Shown: one piece after another, positions 1-8,366 of the stretch | How positions within the stretch are numbered: the stretch's first letter is position 1 | Layout of the letters: every line of letters starts with the position of its first letter | Origin: Bin87 sp965221295 | Lineage (GTDB): Bacteria; Chloroflexota; Dehalococcoidia; Lucifugimonadales; UBA3495 | Assembly (NCBI GenBank): GCA_965221295.1 | Contig: OZ244879.1 | Coordinates: 620,001-684,000, forward strand | Direction: 5' to 3' | Length of the DNA stretch: 64,000 bases | Translations under genes and position numbers: made by a program | The notes under the pieces: model-generated | Seen by the model: the letters and a program-made list of their open reading frames with translations, nothing else | Database searches by the model: none | What the model was told of the DNA's origin: nothing

Positions 1-590
1 GCGGCGAGGGCGAACGGCCGTTAGTTGCGATCAGCGGGATTGCCGCGCTGCGCTCGCAATGACAGACCATAGCAGCTGTCATTGCGAGGCCGAAGGCGTG
101 GCGATCTCGACGCTGGGACGAACGGCCGCCGGGCGGCGAGGCCGAACGGCCGTCCGCAGCGATCAACGAGATTGCCGCGCTGCGCTCGCAATGACAGACC
201 ATAGCAGCTGTCATTGCGAAGCCGAAGGCCGTGGCGATCTCGACGCTGGGACGAACGGCCGCCGGGCGGCGAGGCCGAACGGCCGTCCGCAGCGATCAAC
301 GAGATTGCCGCGCTGCGCTCGCAATGACAGACCATAGCAGCTGTCATTGCGAAGCCGAAGGCCGTGGCGATCTCGACGCTGGGACGAACGGCCGCCGGGC
401 GGCGAGGCCGAGCGGCCGTCCGCTGCGGTCAACGAGATTGCCGCGCTGCGCTCGCAATGACAGACCATAGCAGCTGTCATTGCGAGGCCGAAGGCCGTGG
501 CAATCTCGACGCTGGGACCAACGGCCATGGGTTGCGATCAGCGGGATTGCCGCGCTGCGCTCGCGATGACATAAGAAGAGTGTGCGGGCA
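1..590. repeat. Array of about 133-bp palindromic intergenic repeats
   Basis: Four nearly identical units; the motif GACAGACCATAGCAGCTG recurs at 61, 193, 326 and 459, giving a period of 132-133 bp, and a shorter last unit ends near 568. Each unit carries the core GTCATTGCGAG and, further on, its inverted counterpart ending CTCGCAATGAC, so each could fold as a hairpin. The array abuts the 3' end of acs and may continue past the left edge of the window. Open reading frames in it on both strands are translations of the repeat, not genes. Confidence 0.9.
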
Positions 591-612
591 AGCTCCTGGA
601 GATTCCGCCGCT

Positions 613-2526
613 CTAATCCTCCAGCGTGGTTATATCGCCCGGGTCCAGGCCCAACTCCTGGGCTTTGAGCAGGCGCCGCATGATCTTGCCGGAGCGAGTC
701 TTGGGCAGCGCTGGCGTGAACTCTATCTCCGCAGGCACCGCGATGGGGCCCAGTTCCCGCCGTACGTGCAGTTGCAGGTCGTTGACCATGCGGTCGGAGC
801 CTTCGCTGCCCATACGTAGGGTTACGAACCCCTTGATAACCTCGCCGCGCAGCTCGTCGGGCTTGCCGATCACCGCGGCCTCCGCGACCTCCGGGTGGGA
901 AACCAGGGCGGATTCCACCTCGGCCGAGCCGATGCGGTGGCCGGCCACGTTCAGCACGTCGTCGGCGCGGCCCACCACCATGTAGTAGCCGTCGGCGTCG
1001 CGCAGCGCCACGTCGCCGGAGAAGTACACCCCCGGCACCTGATTCCAGGTGTCGGCGTAGCGGTCGTGATCTCCCCACACGGTGCGCGAGAAATGGGGGA
1101 AGGGACGGCGGATGACCAGCAGGCCGCCCTTGTCGGGCTCCTCGATGGGCTGGCCTTCCCGGTCCACGATGTCCATCACCGCGCCGGGCAGCGGTTTGCC
1201 CACCCTGCCGGGTCGCGTCGCCATGGTGGCGGTGGTGCCCAGGCACGGCCCGCCCGTCTCGGTTTGCCACCAGTTATCCACCATGTGCGCCCATTCGCCG
1301 CCGCCGCAGATGTGCTCGTAGGCCCAACGCAGCGCCTCTGGATTCAGCGGCTCGCCGGCGCAGGTGAGGAACCGGAGCGAGCGCAGGTTGTAGCGCTGGG
1401 CCGGCTCTTCGCCGTAGCGCATCAGCATCCGCACCGCCGTGGGCGCCGTGAAGATGACGTTGACGCCGTACTTCTCGATGACCTCGTAGAACACCGCGCT
1501 GTGAGGAAAGTCAGGCGCGCCTTCGCGGAACACGGTGGTCGCTCCCGCCACCAGCGGCGCGTACACGATGTAGCTATGGCCGACGACCCAACCGATGTCG
1601 GACATGCACCAGAACACGTCGTCGTCCTTCACGTCCCAGAAGTTCTTGAAATGATAGTGGGTGCCCACCATGTACCCGCCATGGACGTGCACGACGCCCT
1701 TGGGCCGGCCGGTGGTGCCGCTGGTGTAGAGGATGTACAGTGGGTCTTCGGAGTCCATGATCTCGGCCGGGCAATCGATCGAACTGCTGGCCAGCAACTC
1801 CTCGAAGTCCACCTCGTTGGGGCGCAGGTCTTCACGGGCCAGTTCCCGGCGGAACACGATGACGCGCTCCAGGGTATCGCAGCCGTCCACAGCCTCGTCG
1901 GCGATGCCCTTGAGGTCCACGCGGTTGCCCCGGCGATAGCCAACGTCGCCGGTGATCAGCGCCTTGGCGTCGGCGTCCTGGATGCGGTCTCGCAGCGAAC
2001 CAACGCTGAATCCGGCGTACACCACGCTGTGAATTGCGCCGATGCGCGCGCACGCCAGCATGCTGATGGCCCCCTCCGGCGTCAACGGCATGTAGATCAC
2101 CACCCGGTCGCCCTTGCCGACGCCCAGAGACTTCAACCCGTTGGCGAACCGGTTGACCTGCTGAGCCAGCCGCGCGTAGGTATAGACCTGCTCGGAGCCG
2201 TCTTCGCCCAGCCAGATGAGGGCGGCCTTGTTGCGTCGCTCGGTGGTCAGGTGCCGATCCAGGGCGTTGTAGGCGATGTTGGTCTGGCCGCCCACGAACC
2301 AGCGGAAGTTCGGATAATCCCACTGGAACACCTGGTCCCAGCGACGGAACCAGTGCAATTCGTCTGCGGCCTCGGTCCAAAAGCCCTCGGGGTCTTCCAC
2401 CGAGCGGGCGTATTCGCCGTCAAAATCGGAAAGCGCGGCTTGCGCGGAAACGTGAAGCGGCGGCGCAATCTCGCCAACCTCTTGCAGAAGATGGTCGATC
2501 TGTCCCTGCTGAACCATGTATCGCAC
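613..2526 (-). CDS. acs: Acetyl-CoA synthetase (AMP-forming acetate-CoA ligase)
   Basis: Activates acetate with ATP and CoA to acetyl-CoA through an acetyl-adenylate in the cytoplasm. The 637-residue product has the usual family length. Visible motifs are the N-terminal ACAS segment with the FRWFVGG region (about 75-80), the P-loop-like YTSGTTGRPKG (about 267-277), the adenylate-binding WWQTETGG (about 419-426) and the C-terminal TRSGKIMRR carrying the catalytic lysine that is commonly acetylated in this family. It is transcribed away from rsmH, with 231 bp between the two starts, and its 3' end runs into the 133-bp repeat array. A related propionyl- or acyl-CoA synthetase cannot be excluded from sequence alone, but the motif set and length favour acetate. 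Confidence 0.93.
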   Translation of the reverse strand: MRYMVQQGQIDHLLQEVGEIAPPLHVSAQAALSDFDGEYARSVEDPEGFWTEAADELHWFRRWDQVFQWDYPNFRWFVGGQTNIAYNALDRHLTTERRNKAALIWLGEDGSEQVYTYARLAQQVNRFANGLKSLGVGKGDRVVIYMPLTPEGAISMLACARIGAIHSVVYAGFSVGSLRDRIQDADAKALITGDVGYRRGNRVDLKGIADEAVDGCDTLERVIVFRRELAREDLRPNEVDFEELLASSSIDCPAEIMDSEDPLYILYTSGTTGRPKGVVHVHGGYMVGTHYHFKNFWDVKDDDVFWCMSDIGWVVGHSYIVYAPLVAGATTVFREGAPDFPHSAVFYEVIEKYGVNVIFTAPTAVRMLMRYGEEPAQRYNLRSLRFLTCAGEPLNPEALRWAYEHICGGGEWAHMVDNWWQTETGGPCLGTTATMATRPGRVGKPLPGAVMDIVDREGQPIEEPDKGGLLVIRRPFPHFSRTVWGDHDRYADTWNQVPGVYFSGDVALRDADGYYMVVGRADDVLNVAGHRIGSAEVESALVSHPEVAEAAVIGKPDELRGEVIKGFVTLRMGSEGSDRMVNDLQLHVRRELGPIAVPAEIEFTPALPKTRSGKIMRRLLKAQELGLDPGDITTLED

Positions 2527-2757
2527 CTCGGAAAGAATCGTGTCGGGCGTCCCTATTGTACCGGGATTGGCCAGCCGGCGTTGATGGCGACCGGCCCCGG
2601 GAAATGCGGGCGATTTTAGACGGTTTCAAAAAATCGGTAAATTACGCATCGCCCTCAATGGGCGCGATGATCCGTGGCTCTGCTAAATTCGGCATCACAC
2701 CCGGTTTGGCCATTTTGGGCTGGAACCGTCGACACTTGAGCGTATCTACTGAGTCAA

Positions 2758-3870
2758 TTGGAAATGATGACGGCATCCGCGGCGACATTGATTAGCCCCA
2801 ACTTCGGCTGGGTCGGCTTGCGCGCGTCGCCGCCAGCCGGCCACGCGGCGAACCGGGCCGACGCCAACTGGGCCGATTCCAACCGGGTTGACGCCAACGA
2901 GTCTGCCCCAAACCGGGCCGATGCCGAGCGAACCGACGCGCGGCTGGTCACGGCGGAAGCGATCCATCAGCCAGTTTTGCTCGCGGAAACGCTGCGTTCC
3001 CTGGCGGTATCGCCCGGCGGAGTATTCGTGGACGGAACCTTGGGCGAGGGCGGGCATTCGCAGCGGATACTGGAGGCGTCGGGGCCGGACGGCGTAGCGT
3101 TGGGAATAGACCGGGACCCTCGCTCGCTGGAGGTGGCCCGGCGACGGTTGGCGGCATTCGGAGCCCGGGCCAAGCTGGCCCATGGCAACTACGCCGATAT
3201 GCTCGCCATCGCGGAGTCCAACGGCATCGCGGGGGTCGATGGGGTACTCCTTGACCTGGGATTCTCATCGCGCCAAGTGAGCGCGGCCGGGTACGGCCTG
3301 TCATTCCAAACGGATGAACCCCTGGACATGAGGTACGACCCGGTGGGCGAAACGGCGGCGGATCTGGTCAACTCGCTGAACGAGCGGGACCTGGCCGACC
3401 TGATCTTCCGGTACGGCGAAGAGCGCAGGCGCCGGGCCATCGCCCGGTCCATCGTGAATAGCCGGCCCGTTGCAACCACCGCACAGCTGGCCCAGGCGGT
3501 GGCGCGGGCGACTGGTGGCCGACGCGGCGGCCGCAACCCGGCGACTCGCACGTTCCAAGCGTTGCGCATCGCCGTGAACCGGGAGCTGGATCACGTGGCG
3601 GCCGGGTTGGACGCTGCTGCGGAGCTACTGAAACCCGGCGGGCGCCTGTTGGTAATCAGCTACCACAGCCTGGAGGACCGGTTGGTCAAGGACTGGATGG
3701 ATCGGGAGACGGCGACGTGCGTTTGCCCCCCCGACCTGCCGGTTTGCGTATGTGAACGGCAACCGCGATTCCGGACCGCGCGTCGTCGCGCTGTCCGACC
3801 TTCGGAAGACGAGCGCGCCGCCAACCCCCGTAGCCGGAGCGCCCGACTGCGAGCAGTGGAACGGCTATGA
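2758..3870 (+). CDS. rsmH: 16S rRNA (cytosine(1402)-N4)-methyltransferase RsmH
   Basis: Methylates N4 of C1402 in the 16S rRNA decoding centre using SAM. The methyltransferase core starts near residue 65 (HQPVLLAETLRSL) and shows the SAM-binding VDGTLGEGGHS, LDLGFSSRQV, RTFQALRIAVNREL and a final ISYHSLEDRLVK block typical of RsmH. The product is about 370 residues against roughly 310 for the family; the excess is an N-terminal tail holding six 15-bp tandem repeats. Translation could begin at TTG 2758 or ATG 2764/2767, or after the tail, so the start is uncertain. It leads a short division cluster with ftsA and ftsZ; mraZ, ftsL, ftsI and the mur genes that normally surround rsmH are absent. 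Confidence 0.92.
   Translation: MEMMTASAATLISPNFGWVGLRASPPAGHAANRADANWADSNRVDANESAPNRADAERTDARLVTAEAIHQPVLLAETLRSLAVSPGGVFVDGTLGEGGHSQRILEASGPDGVALGIDRDPRSLEVARRRLAAFGARAKLAHGNYADMLAIAESNGIAGVDGVLLDLGFSSRQVSAAGYGLSFQTDEPLDMRYDPVGETAADLVNSLNERDLADLIFRYGEERRRRAIARSIVNSRPVATTAQLAQAVARATGGRRGGRNPATRTFQALRIAVNRELDHVAAGLDAAAELLKPGGRLLVISYHSLEDRLVKDWMDRETATCVCPPDLPVCVCERQPRFRTARRRAVRPSEDERAANPRSRSARLRAVERL
2851..2940 (+). repeat. Six 15-bp tandem repeats in the rsmH N-terminus
   Basis: Six consecutive 15-bp units related to AACCGGGCCGACGCC run from 2851 to 2940 and encode degenerate pentapeptides of the NRADA/NWADS/NRVDA type. They lie entirely in the extra N-terminal tail upstream of the methyltransferase fold, so they probably do not disturb catalysis. 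Confidence 0.85.
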
Positions 3871-3946
3871 ACCGCCGGTGGTCGGAGCGGCTCCGTCGCC
3901 TGTAGGAACACTCTGTAGGAACACTGGGAGAGAGGAAACGTCGAGC

Positions 3947-5407
3947 ATGGCAAGGGAACCGATATTCGCCGTAGTTGACATCGGAACCAGCAAGATAGTG
4001 TCGATAGCCGCCAGGCTGGGGCCAGAGGGCGAGCTCAAACCGTTGGGTGTGGGCGTGGCGCCGTCCCTTGGCGTTCAACAGGGAGTAATCGACGACTTCA
4101 AATCGGTTCAGGAGGGCATCAGAGAGAGTCTCGACGAATGCCTGCGGTACATGGGTCGCAACTCGCTTTCCGGGGTTTACGCCGTGGTCAACGGGGAGCA
4201 CCTGACGGGTCGCAATTCCTCGGAGGGATTGAGCAACGACGTGGAACCGGTCGCGGTGACCGAACGGCGCCTGCGTTCCCTGATCAGCGAGGCGGCCGGC
4301 GCGCTGCGCGAAGAAGCCGATAGCAAGAGCCAGCAGACGCTGCATGTCATCCCCATGCGCTACCGGCTGGACGGCGTTGAAGGCGTGCGCAATCCCACCG
4401 GACTGCGTACCAACGACCTGCAACTGGAAACCCACATAGTGCGCGGCTTGTCGATCCCACTGGACAACATCGCTCGAGCCTTGCAGTCGTGCAAGACGCC
4501 GGCCCAGGGCTTGGTGGCCCATCCGCTGGCCTCCGCTGAGGGCGTGCTGACCGCGGACGAACGCGAGATGGGCGTTGCGGTGGTTGATATTGGCGCGGGC
4601 ACGATGAAGGTCGCGGTGTATCGGGGCGGCACGCCGTGCCACTCATCCGTGGTGGCCATGGGCGGCAATCAGTTGACCCGCGACCTGGCAGTTTCTCTGA
4701 GAATCCCGTACCAGATGGCGGAGGAACTGAAAATCGAGCAGGGCCACGCGCTACCGGACGAATTGTCGTCCAACGAGGATGTTCTGCTGCCGGACACCCA
4801 GATGCATCCCAAACGGACGATGCAACGCAGAGAACTTTGCGAACCGTTGTACCTGCGCTGCTTGCAGATGCTCAAGCTGGTTCACGCCGAACTGTCCAAA
4901 GCCGAATCTTTGGACCTGCCGGGTGGGATTGTTCTGACGGGCGGAGGCGCCAAGATGCGCGGGTTGGCGGAGATGACCTCCCGCGGGTTTGGGACGCCGG
5001 TGCGCATCGGCGCGCCGCTGTGGTATGCGGGGTTGCCCGAATCGCTGCGACAGCCCGAGTTGGCCGCGGCCCTGGGGACTCTGCAATGGTCGGTGAAGCA
5101 CCGGCATCTGTCCGACCCGGGCCATGCCAATCGGGGCCTTGCAGACCGGGGTCATGCCAATCCGGGCCATACCGACCGGGGCCATACCGACCGGGGCCAC
5201 GCCGACCGGGGCCATGCCAACCGGGACCATATCGAAGACCGCGACGTGGACAAGACAGGGAAGGGCTGGTCGCCCCGCTCTCTGTTTCGCCGTCCTTTCG
5301 CCAAGGTTGGCGCGGCCGGAACTTCTGGAGACGCCCCCGCCGAGACGCTCAATGCCGAGACGTTCAATGCCGAGACGCTCAGAGCCGAGACGCTCAGAAA
5401 CGATTGA
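3947..5407 (+). CDS. ftsA: Cell division protein FtsA, with C-terminal pentapeptide repeats
   Basis: Actin-like ATPase that anchors FtsZ filaments at the membrane during division. ATG 3947 follows a GGGAGAGAGGAAA ribosome site, and the product begins MAREPIFAVVDIGTSKI with the phosphate-1 motif. Further family motifs are VVDIGAGTMKVAVY (phosphate 2) and GGIVLTGGGAKMRGL (adenosine). The product is 486 residues, longer than the usual 400-420. After the globular domain (about residue 390) come eight 15-bp repeats (RGHAD type), then a basic aromatic patch GWSPRSLFRRPFAKV that could be the membrane-binding helix, then four AETLN-type repeats. In typical FtsA the amphipathic helix is at the extreme C-terminus; here it would be internal. 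It sits 54 bp upstream of ftsZ. Confidence 0.88.
   Translation: MAREPIFAVVDIGTSKIVSIAARLGPEGELKPLGVGVAPSLGVQQGVIDDFKSVQEGIRESLDECLRYMGRNSLSGVYAVVNGEHLTGRNSSEGLSNDVEPVAVTERRLRSLISEAAGALREEADSKSQQTLHVIPMRYRLDGVEGVRNPTGLRTNDLQLETHIVRGLSIPLDNIARALQSCKTPAQGLVAHPLASAEGVLTADEREMGVAVVDIGAGTMKVAVYRGGTPCHSSVVAMGGNQLTRDLAVSLRIPYQMAEELKIEQGHALPDELSSNEDVLLPDTQMHPKRTMQRRELCEPLYLRCLQMLKLVHAELSKAESLDLPGGIVLTGGGAKMRGLAEMTSRGFGTPVRIGAPLWYAGLPESLRQPELAAALGTLQWSVKHRHLSDPGHANRGLADRGHANPGHTDRGHTDRGHADRGHANRDHIEDRDVDKTGKGWSPRSLFRRPFAKVGAAGTSGDAPAETLNAETFNAETLRAETLRND
5118..5237 (+). repeat. Eight 15-bp tandem repeats in ftsA
   Basis: Eight units related to CGGGGCCATACCGAC, in frame, encode RGHAN/RGHTD/RGHAD pentapeptides after the FtsA fold. 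Units in the middle are nearly identical, which suggests recent expansion. Confidence 0.85.
5339..5398 (+). repeat. Four 15-bp tandem repeats at the ftsA 3' end
   Basis: Four copies related to GCCGAGACGCTCAAT encode AETLN, AETFN, AETLR and AETLR immediately before the last three residues of FtsA. The unit length equals that of the upstream repeat block but its sequence is unrelated. Confidence 0.85.
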
Positions 5408-5461
5408 CCAACGAAAGCAACCAAAGCGCCCAATCGCGCCGACATCAGGAGGAACCACGAA

Positions 5462-6604
5462 ATGATTTTCCCCGACAGTTCCGCATCATGGGAACCGGCT
5501 GCCGGTTTTGAGGAGAGCGACGGCATGATCCCAGAGATCGGTCGTGGAGTTCCGCTCATCAAGGTGATGGGTGTCGGCGGCGGAGGATCCAACGCGGTCA
5601 GCCGGATGTACAAGGACAAGCTGCCCGTGGTGGAGTATTACGCCCTGAATACCGACGCCCAACACCTGGCCCGGTGCGACGTGCACTACCGGATTGCGTT
5701 GGGTCGGAACTTGACTCGCGGCCTGGGCGCCGGCGCGCAACCGGAATTGGGCCGGCAGGCTGCCGAGGAATCGCGGTCTGAAATTGAGCAGGCCGTAAGC
5801 GGCGCCGACATGGTGTTCGTCGCCGTGGGCATGGGCGGCGGAACCGGCACCGGCGCGGCCCCGGTGGTGGCCCAGATCGCCAAGGAAAGCGGCGCCCTCA
5901 CCATCGCCGTGGTGAGCCGTCCCTTCGGCTTCGAAGCCCAGACCCGCCGGCGCAACGCCGAGGACGGCTTGGAAAAACTGCAAGACCACGTGGACACCAT
6001 GATCGTGATTCCCAACGACCGTCTGCTGGCCCTGAACGAGGAACAGGCCGACTCCTATTCCTGGGAGGACGCCCTGAAGTTGGCCGATTCGGTGCTGCAT
6101 CAGGGCATCAGCGCCATTGCCGAGGTGGTGACCGTTCCGGGCGAAATCAACGTTGACTTCGCCGACGTCAAGACGATCCTCACCGGAGCCGGACAAGCCT
6201 GGCTGTCCATAGGGCGAGGCCGGGGAACCGACCGGGCGCGAGACGCCGCCCGCCAGTGCACCGCAAGCCCGATGCTGGACATGTCCCTGGAAGGCGCGCG
6301 TCGGATCCTGTTCATGCTGACGGGCGGCAATAACCTGTCGCTGCAGGAAGTGCAGGAAGCGGCGGCGGTAATCGAAGAACTGGCGGATCCCAACGCCAAC
6401 ATCATCTTCGGAACCAACAAGGACGCCCGATTGGACGACGAGGTGAAGATGACCATGGTGGCGGCGGAATTCCCGGTGGCGGCGCCAGCTGCCGAGGACG
6501 ATATCGCCAAATTGCTGGACGAGATGGAAATCCCCGAACGTAGCGACTTCGAACTGCCCACGTTCCTACAGCATCGCCAGAACCGCAGAGGCTTTTACCG
6601 CTAG
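5462..6604 (+). CDS. ftsZ: Cell division GTPase FtsZ
   Basis: Tubulin homologue that forms the division ring. ATG 5462 follows CAGGAGGAACCACGA, a strong ribosome site. The 380-residue product has KVMGVGGGGSNAV near the N-terminus, the tubulin signature GMGGGTGTGAAPV, the NTDAQ segment and the T7-loop region NVDFADVKTIL. The C-terminal domain retains a VAAEFP strand, where most FtsZ proteins have VIATGF, and the C-terminal linker is short, ending ELPTFLQHRQNRRGFYR; this tail resembles the conserved FtsA-binding peptide (LPxFL). It is followed by a hairpin terminator, so rsmH-ftsA-ftsZ is probably one transcription unit. Confidence 0.95.
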   Translation: MIFPDSSASWEPAAGFEESDGMIPEIGRGVPLIKVMGVGGGGSNAVSRMYKDKLPVVEYYALNTDAQHLARCDVHYRIALGRNLTRGLGAGAQPELGRQAAEESRSEIEQAVSGADMVFVAVGMGGGTGTGAAPVVAQIAKESGALTIAVVSRPFGFEAQTRRRNAEDGLEKLQDHVDTMIVIPNDRLLALNEEQADSYSWEDALKLADSVLHQGISAIAEVVTVPGEINVDFADVKTILTGAGQAWLSIGRGRGTDRARDAARQCTASPMLDMSLEGARRILFMLTGGNNLSLQEVQEAAAVIEELADPNANIIFGTNKDARLDDEVKMTMVAAEFPVAAPAAEDDIAKLLDEMEIPERSDFELPTFLQHRQNRRGFYR

Positions 6605-6641
6605 GCTCGGCGCCAAACCCGGTCGTTTTTCGACTGCTGAG

Positions 6642-6674
6642 GCCCCGGCTCCCGCGTGGAGCCGGGGCTTTTCG
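6642..6674 (+). terminator. Rho-independent terminator after ftsZ
   Basis: A GC-rich hairpin, CCCCGGCTC paired with GAGCCGGGG across a short CCGCGTG loop, is followed by CTTTTC. It lies about 40 bp past the ftsZ stop and ends the division cluster. Confidence 0.8.
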
Positions 6675-6773
6675 GTGTCGGCAAAACCGGAACTGCCGGA
6701 GCGTTCTGCCCCGGGCCCGGTATGGCCGTCCAATGCTGGCCCAAAAATCGCTTAAATTCCCAGGCGGCACAAA

Positions 6774-6804
6774 TTGACACGCTCTTTAGGGGTTGGTCTA
6801 TAAT
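6774..6804 (+). promoter_or_regulatory. Sigma-70-type promoter for nrdR-nrdJ
   Basis: TTGACA at 6774-6779 and a perfect TATAAT at 6799-6804 are separated by 19 bp, slightly longer than the optimum. The two NrdR-box-like sites lie just downstream, around the expected transcription start. Confidence 0.7.
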
Positions 6805-6809
6805 CCCGC

Positions 6810-6856
6810 ATACAAGAAATTGTGGTATTTTCAGCCGAAGGCACAATATATTCGGT
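6810..6856 (+). promoter_or_regulatory. Tandem NrdR boxes
   Basis: Two sites resemble the NrdR box consensus ACACWATATATWGTGT: ATACAAGAAATTGTGG at 6810-6825 (about 12 of 16 matches) and GCACAATATATTCGGT at 6841-6856 (about 13 of 16). Their starts are 31 bp apart, close to three helical turns, as is usual for NrdR pairs. They sit directly downstream of the -10 element and upstream of nrdR itself, which implies autoregulation and control of nrdJ by the dNTP/ATP-sensing repressor. Confidence 0.7.
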
Positions 6857-6900
6857 TTACTAAAATTGTTTGAGAATTCGACCAAAAGGCAGCCAACTCC

Positions 6901-7446
6901 ATGAAATGCCCCTACTGCGAAGATAATCAGAGCAAGGTTACCGACTCCCGGGACGCCGACAACGGCATCCGCCGCCGCCGCGAATGCCTGTCCTGCGGGC
7001 GCCGTTTCACCACCCACGAGCAGGTGAGGCTGCCGGCGTTGCTGGTCGAAAAACGGGACGGGCGGCGGCAGGAATTCGACCGCGTGAAACTCCTCGCCGG
7101 GGTCAACATGGCCTGCACTCGCCGGCCCATACCTCGGCGCGACGTGGATCGGTTGATCGACGACATCGAGTCAGAACTGCAACGCCTGGGCAGCGGCGCC
7201 GTGCAATCCAAAGACCTGGGGCTGATGGTGCTGGAACGCCTTCGGCCGATGGACGAAGTGGCGTACATGCGTTACGCGTCGGTTTACTACGACTTTCAAG
7301 ACGCCGCTGATTTCGAGGAGCGGGCTCGCACGCTGAGGGACGGCCAACCCGAACCGTTGCTGAGCTTGGCCGCCATTTCCAGCCAGCGCGCCCGACCACG
7401 GCGCGCCACCCGACGGGCCGGTTCAGCCAACCGGTCCAAGAAGTAA
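6901..7446 (+). CDS. nrdR: Transcriptional repressor NrdR
   Basis: Nucleotide-sensing repressor of ribonucleotide reductase genes. The protein starts MKCPYCEDNQSKVTDSRD and carries a four-cysteine zinc ribbon (CPYC at 3-6, CLSCGRRF near 35), followed by an ATP-cone domain from about residue 45 (VEKRDGRRQEFDRVKLLAGV) ending in the RYASVYYDFQD segment. At 181 residues it exceeds the usual 150; the extra C-terminal tail is basic, rich in Arg, Ser and Ala, and probably disordered. It has its own promoter with two NrdR boxes and precedes nrdJ by about 0.9 kb in the same direction, with two small genes between. Confidence 0.95.
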   Translation: MKCPYCEDNQSKVTDSRDADNGIRRRRECLSCGRRFTTHEQVRLPALLVEKRDGRRQEFDRVKLLAGVNMACTRRPIPRRDVDRLIDDIESELQRLGSGAVQSKDLGLMVLERLRPMDEVAYMRYASVYYDFQDAADFEERARTLRDGQPEPLLSLAAISSQRARPRRATRRAGSANRSKK

Positions 7447-7545
7447 CCAACCCAATCCACGGCTTCAGCCACCGTTGCCGTGGAGGCTTTCCGCAATGCT
7501 ATCTGCTCGCCAACACCAACTCCAATGGAGGAGCTTCACACCATC

Positions 7546-7803
7546 ATGGGCAGCAGCATTCAGTACTCCGCCTTTACCAGGCTATTGACCTACAACAATC
7601 GGGTTCACGACATGGAGGAGATGCTACGGAAGATGTGGGTCCCGTCGGACTGGACAACCGGCGACGCGGACAACGGTTCATCGTGGATACCGAATCCATT
7701 TGCCGAACTGCAAGACGACATGGACCGCGAGTCTCGCGCCTGCCTGGTGAGTTGCTGGGCAGCCTTGCCGATCCAGCGTGAGGAAGACGACCTTTTCGCC
7801 TGA
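7546..7803 (+). CDS. Small unknown protein between nrdR and nrdJ
   Basis: I do not recognise this protein. ATG 7546 (MGSSIQYSAFTRLLTYNNRV, 85 residues) is preceded by GGAGGAG at 7527-7533 and is preferred to the upstream in-frame ATG at 7525 or the frame opening at 7480. The sequence is acidic (EDDLFA end, several D/E clusters), has two cysteines in RACLVSCW and lacks a signal peptide or membrane segment. It lies in the nrdR-nrdJ interval on the same strand with about 100-bp gaps on both sides, so it may be co-transcribed with the reductase. It could be a lineage-specific accessory protein; there is no functional evidence. Confidence 0.55.
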   Translation: MGSSIQYSAFTRLLTYNNRVHDMEEMLRKMWVPSDWTTGDADNGSSWIPNPFAELQDDMDRESRACLVSCWAALPIQREEDDLFA

Positions 7804-7906
7804 CCCACCAGGAACCGCGACCCGATCCGACTCGACTCGGCGCGCCGACCCACCGCGTTTTCGGTTCGCGCGTCGACCAGGGGCCAAAACCCCGGAGTTT
7901 CAATTG

Positions 7907-8353
7907 ATGCAGGAAATTGTTCAGTACAACGTTGAAATCAATTGCGGCCCGTGCCCGGAAGGGTGCTTGTCGCGAATATCCCGGCGGCTGCGCGCGGCGT
8001 TCCCAGTAACCAGCTGCCGCAGCACCAGCAACGGTTTAGAGATGCGAATGGTCTCAGGCCGCCGATTCGCGGACGGAGCGTTGAAGGACTTTGCGGATCT
8101 GGTTGGAGAGACGCTGACCGGCTTCGGTATCGTCATGACCATGGGCGTGGTGCGGCTCGTGACGCGAAGCAAGACCTTCCGCGTCGGCGCCCTGCAGCGG
8201 GCCCAAGACCTTGCCGCCAACCTCACCGGCATCGACTGGAGGCCAGCGCGTGAGGTTCCGGTGCTATATTTCTACAAGGGGTTGAAGTTCGATCTGGAGA
8301 TGTCCGCGCGGCTGCAAGCCCTGAACCATACGGAAAGAGCCAGCGCAATTTAG
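7907..8353 (+). CDS. Unknown protein immediately upstream of nrdJ
   Basis: I do not recognise this 148-residue protein. ATG 7907 lies 10 bp after CCCGGAG and gives MQEIVQYNVEINCGPCPEGCLSRI; the longer frame from 7778 overlaps the preceding gene and is less likely. Three closely spaced cysteines (CGPCPEGC, residues about 13-20) could bind metal or form a redox centre. The rest is a mixed alpha/beta composition with a hydrophobic stretch GFGIVMTMGVVRLV. The stop is only 13 bp before the nrdJ start, which is typical of one operon, so a role linked to ribonucleotide reductase is a context inference only. Confidence 0.65.
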   Translation: MQEIVQYNVEINCGPCPEGCLSRISRRLRAAFPVTSCRSTSNGLEMRMVSGRRFADGALKDFADLVGETLTGFGIVMTMGVVRLVTRSKTFRVGALQRAQDLAANLTGIDWRPAREVPVLYFYKGLKFDLEMSARLQALNHTERASAI

Positions 8354-8366
8354 CAGGGAGGAAATC

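Noticed and set aside
895..2619. Long plus-strand open frame opposite acs (574 codons)
   Set aside because: It is the antisense shadow of acs in GC-rich DNA; the minus-strand protein has all acetyl-CoA synthetase motifs and the plus frame has none.
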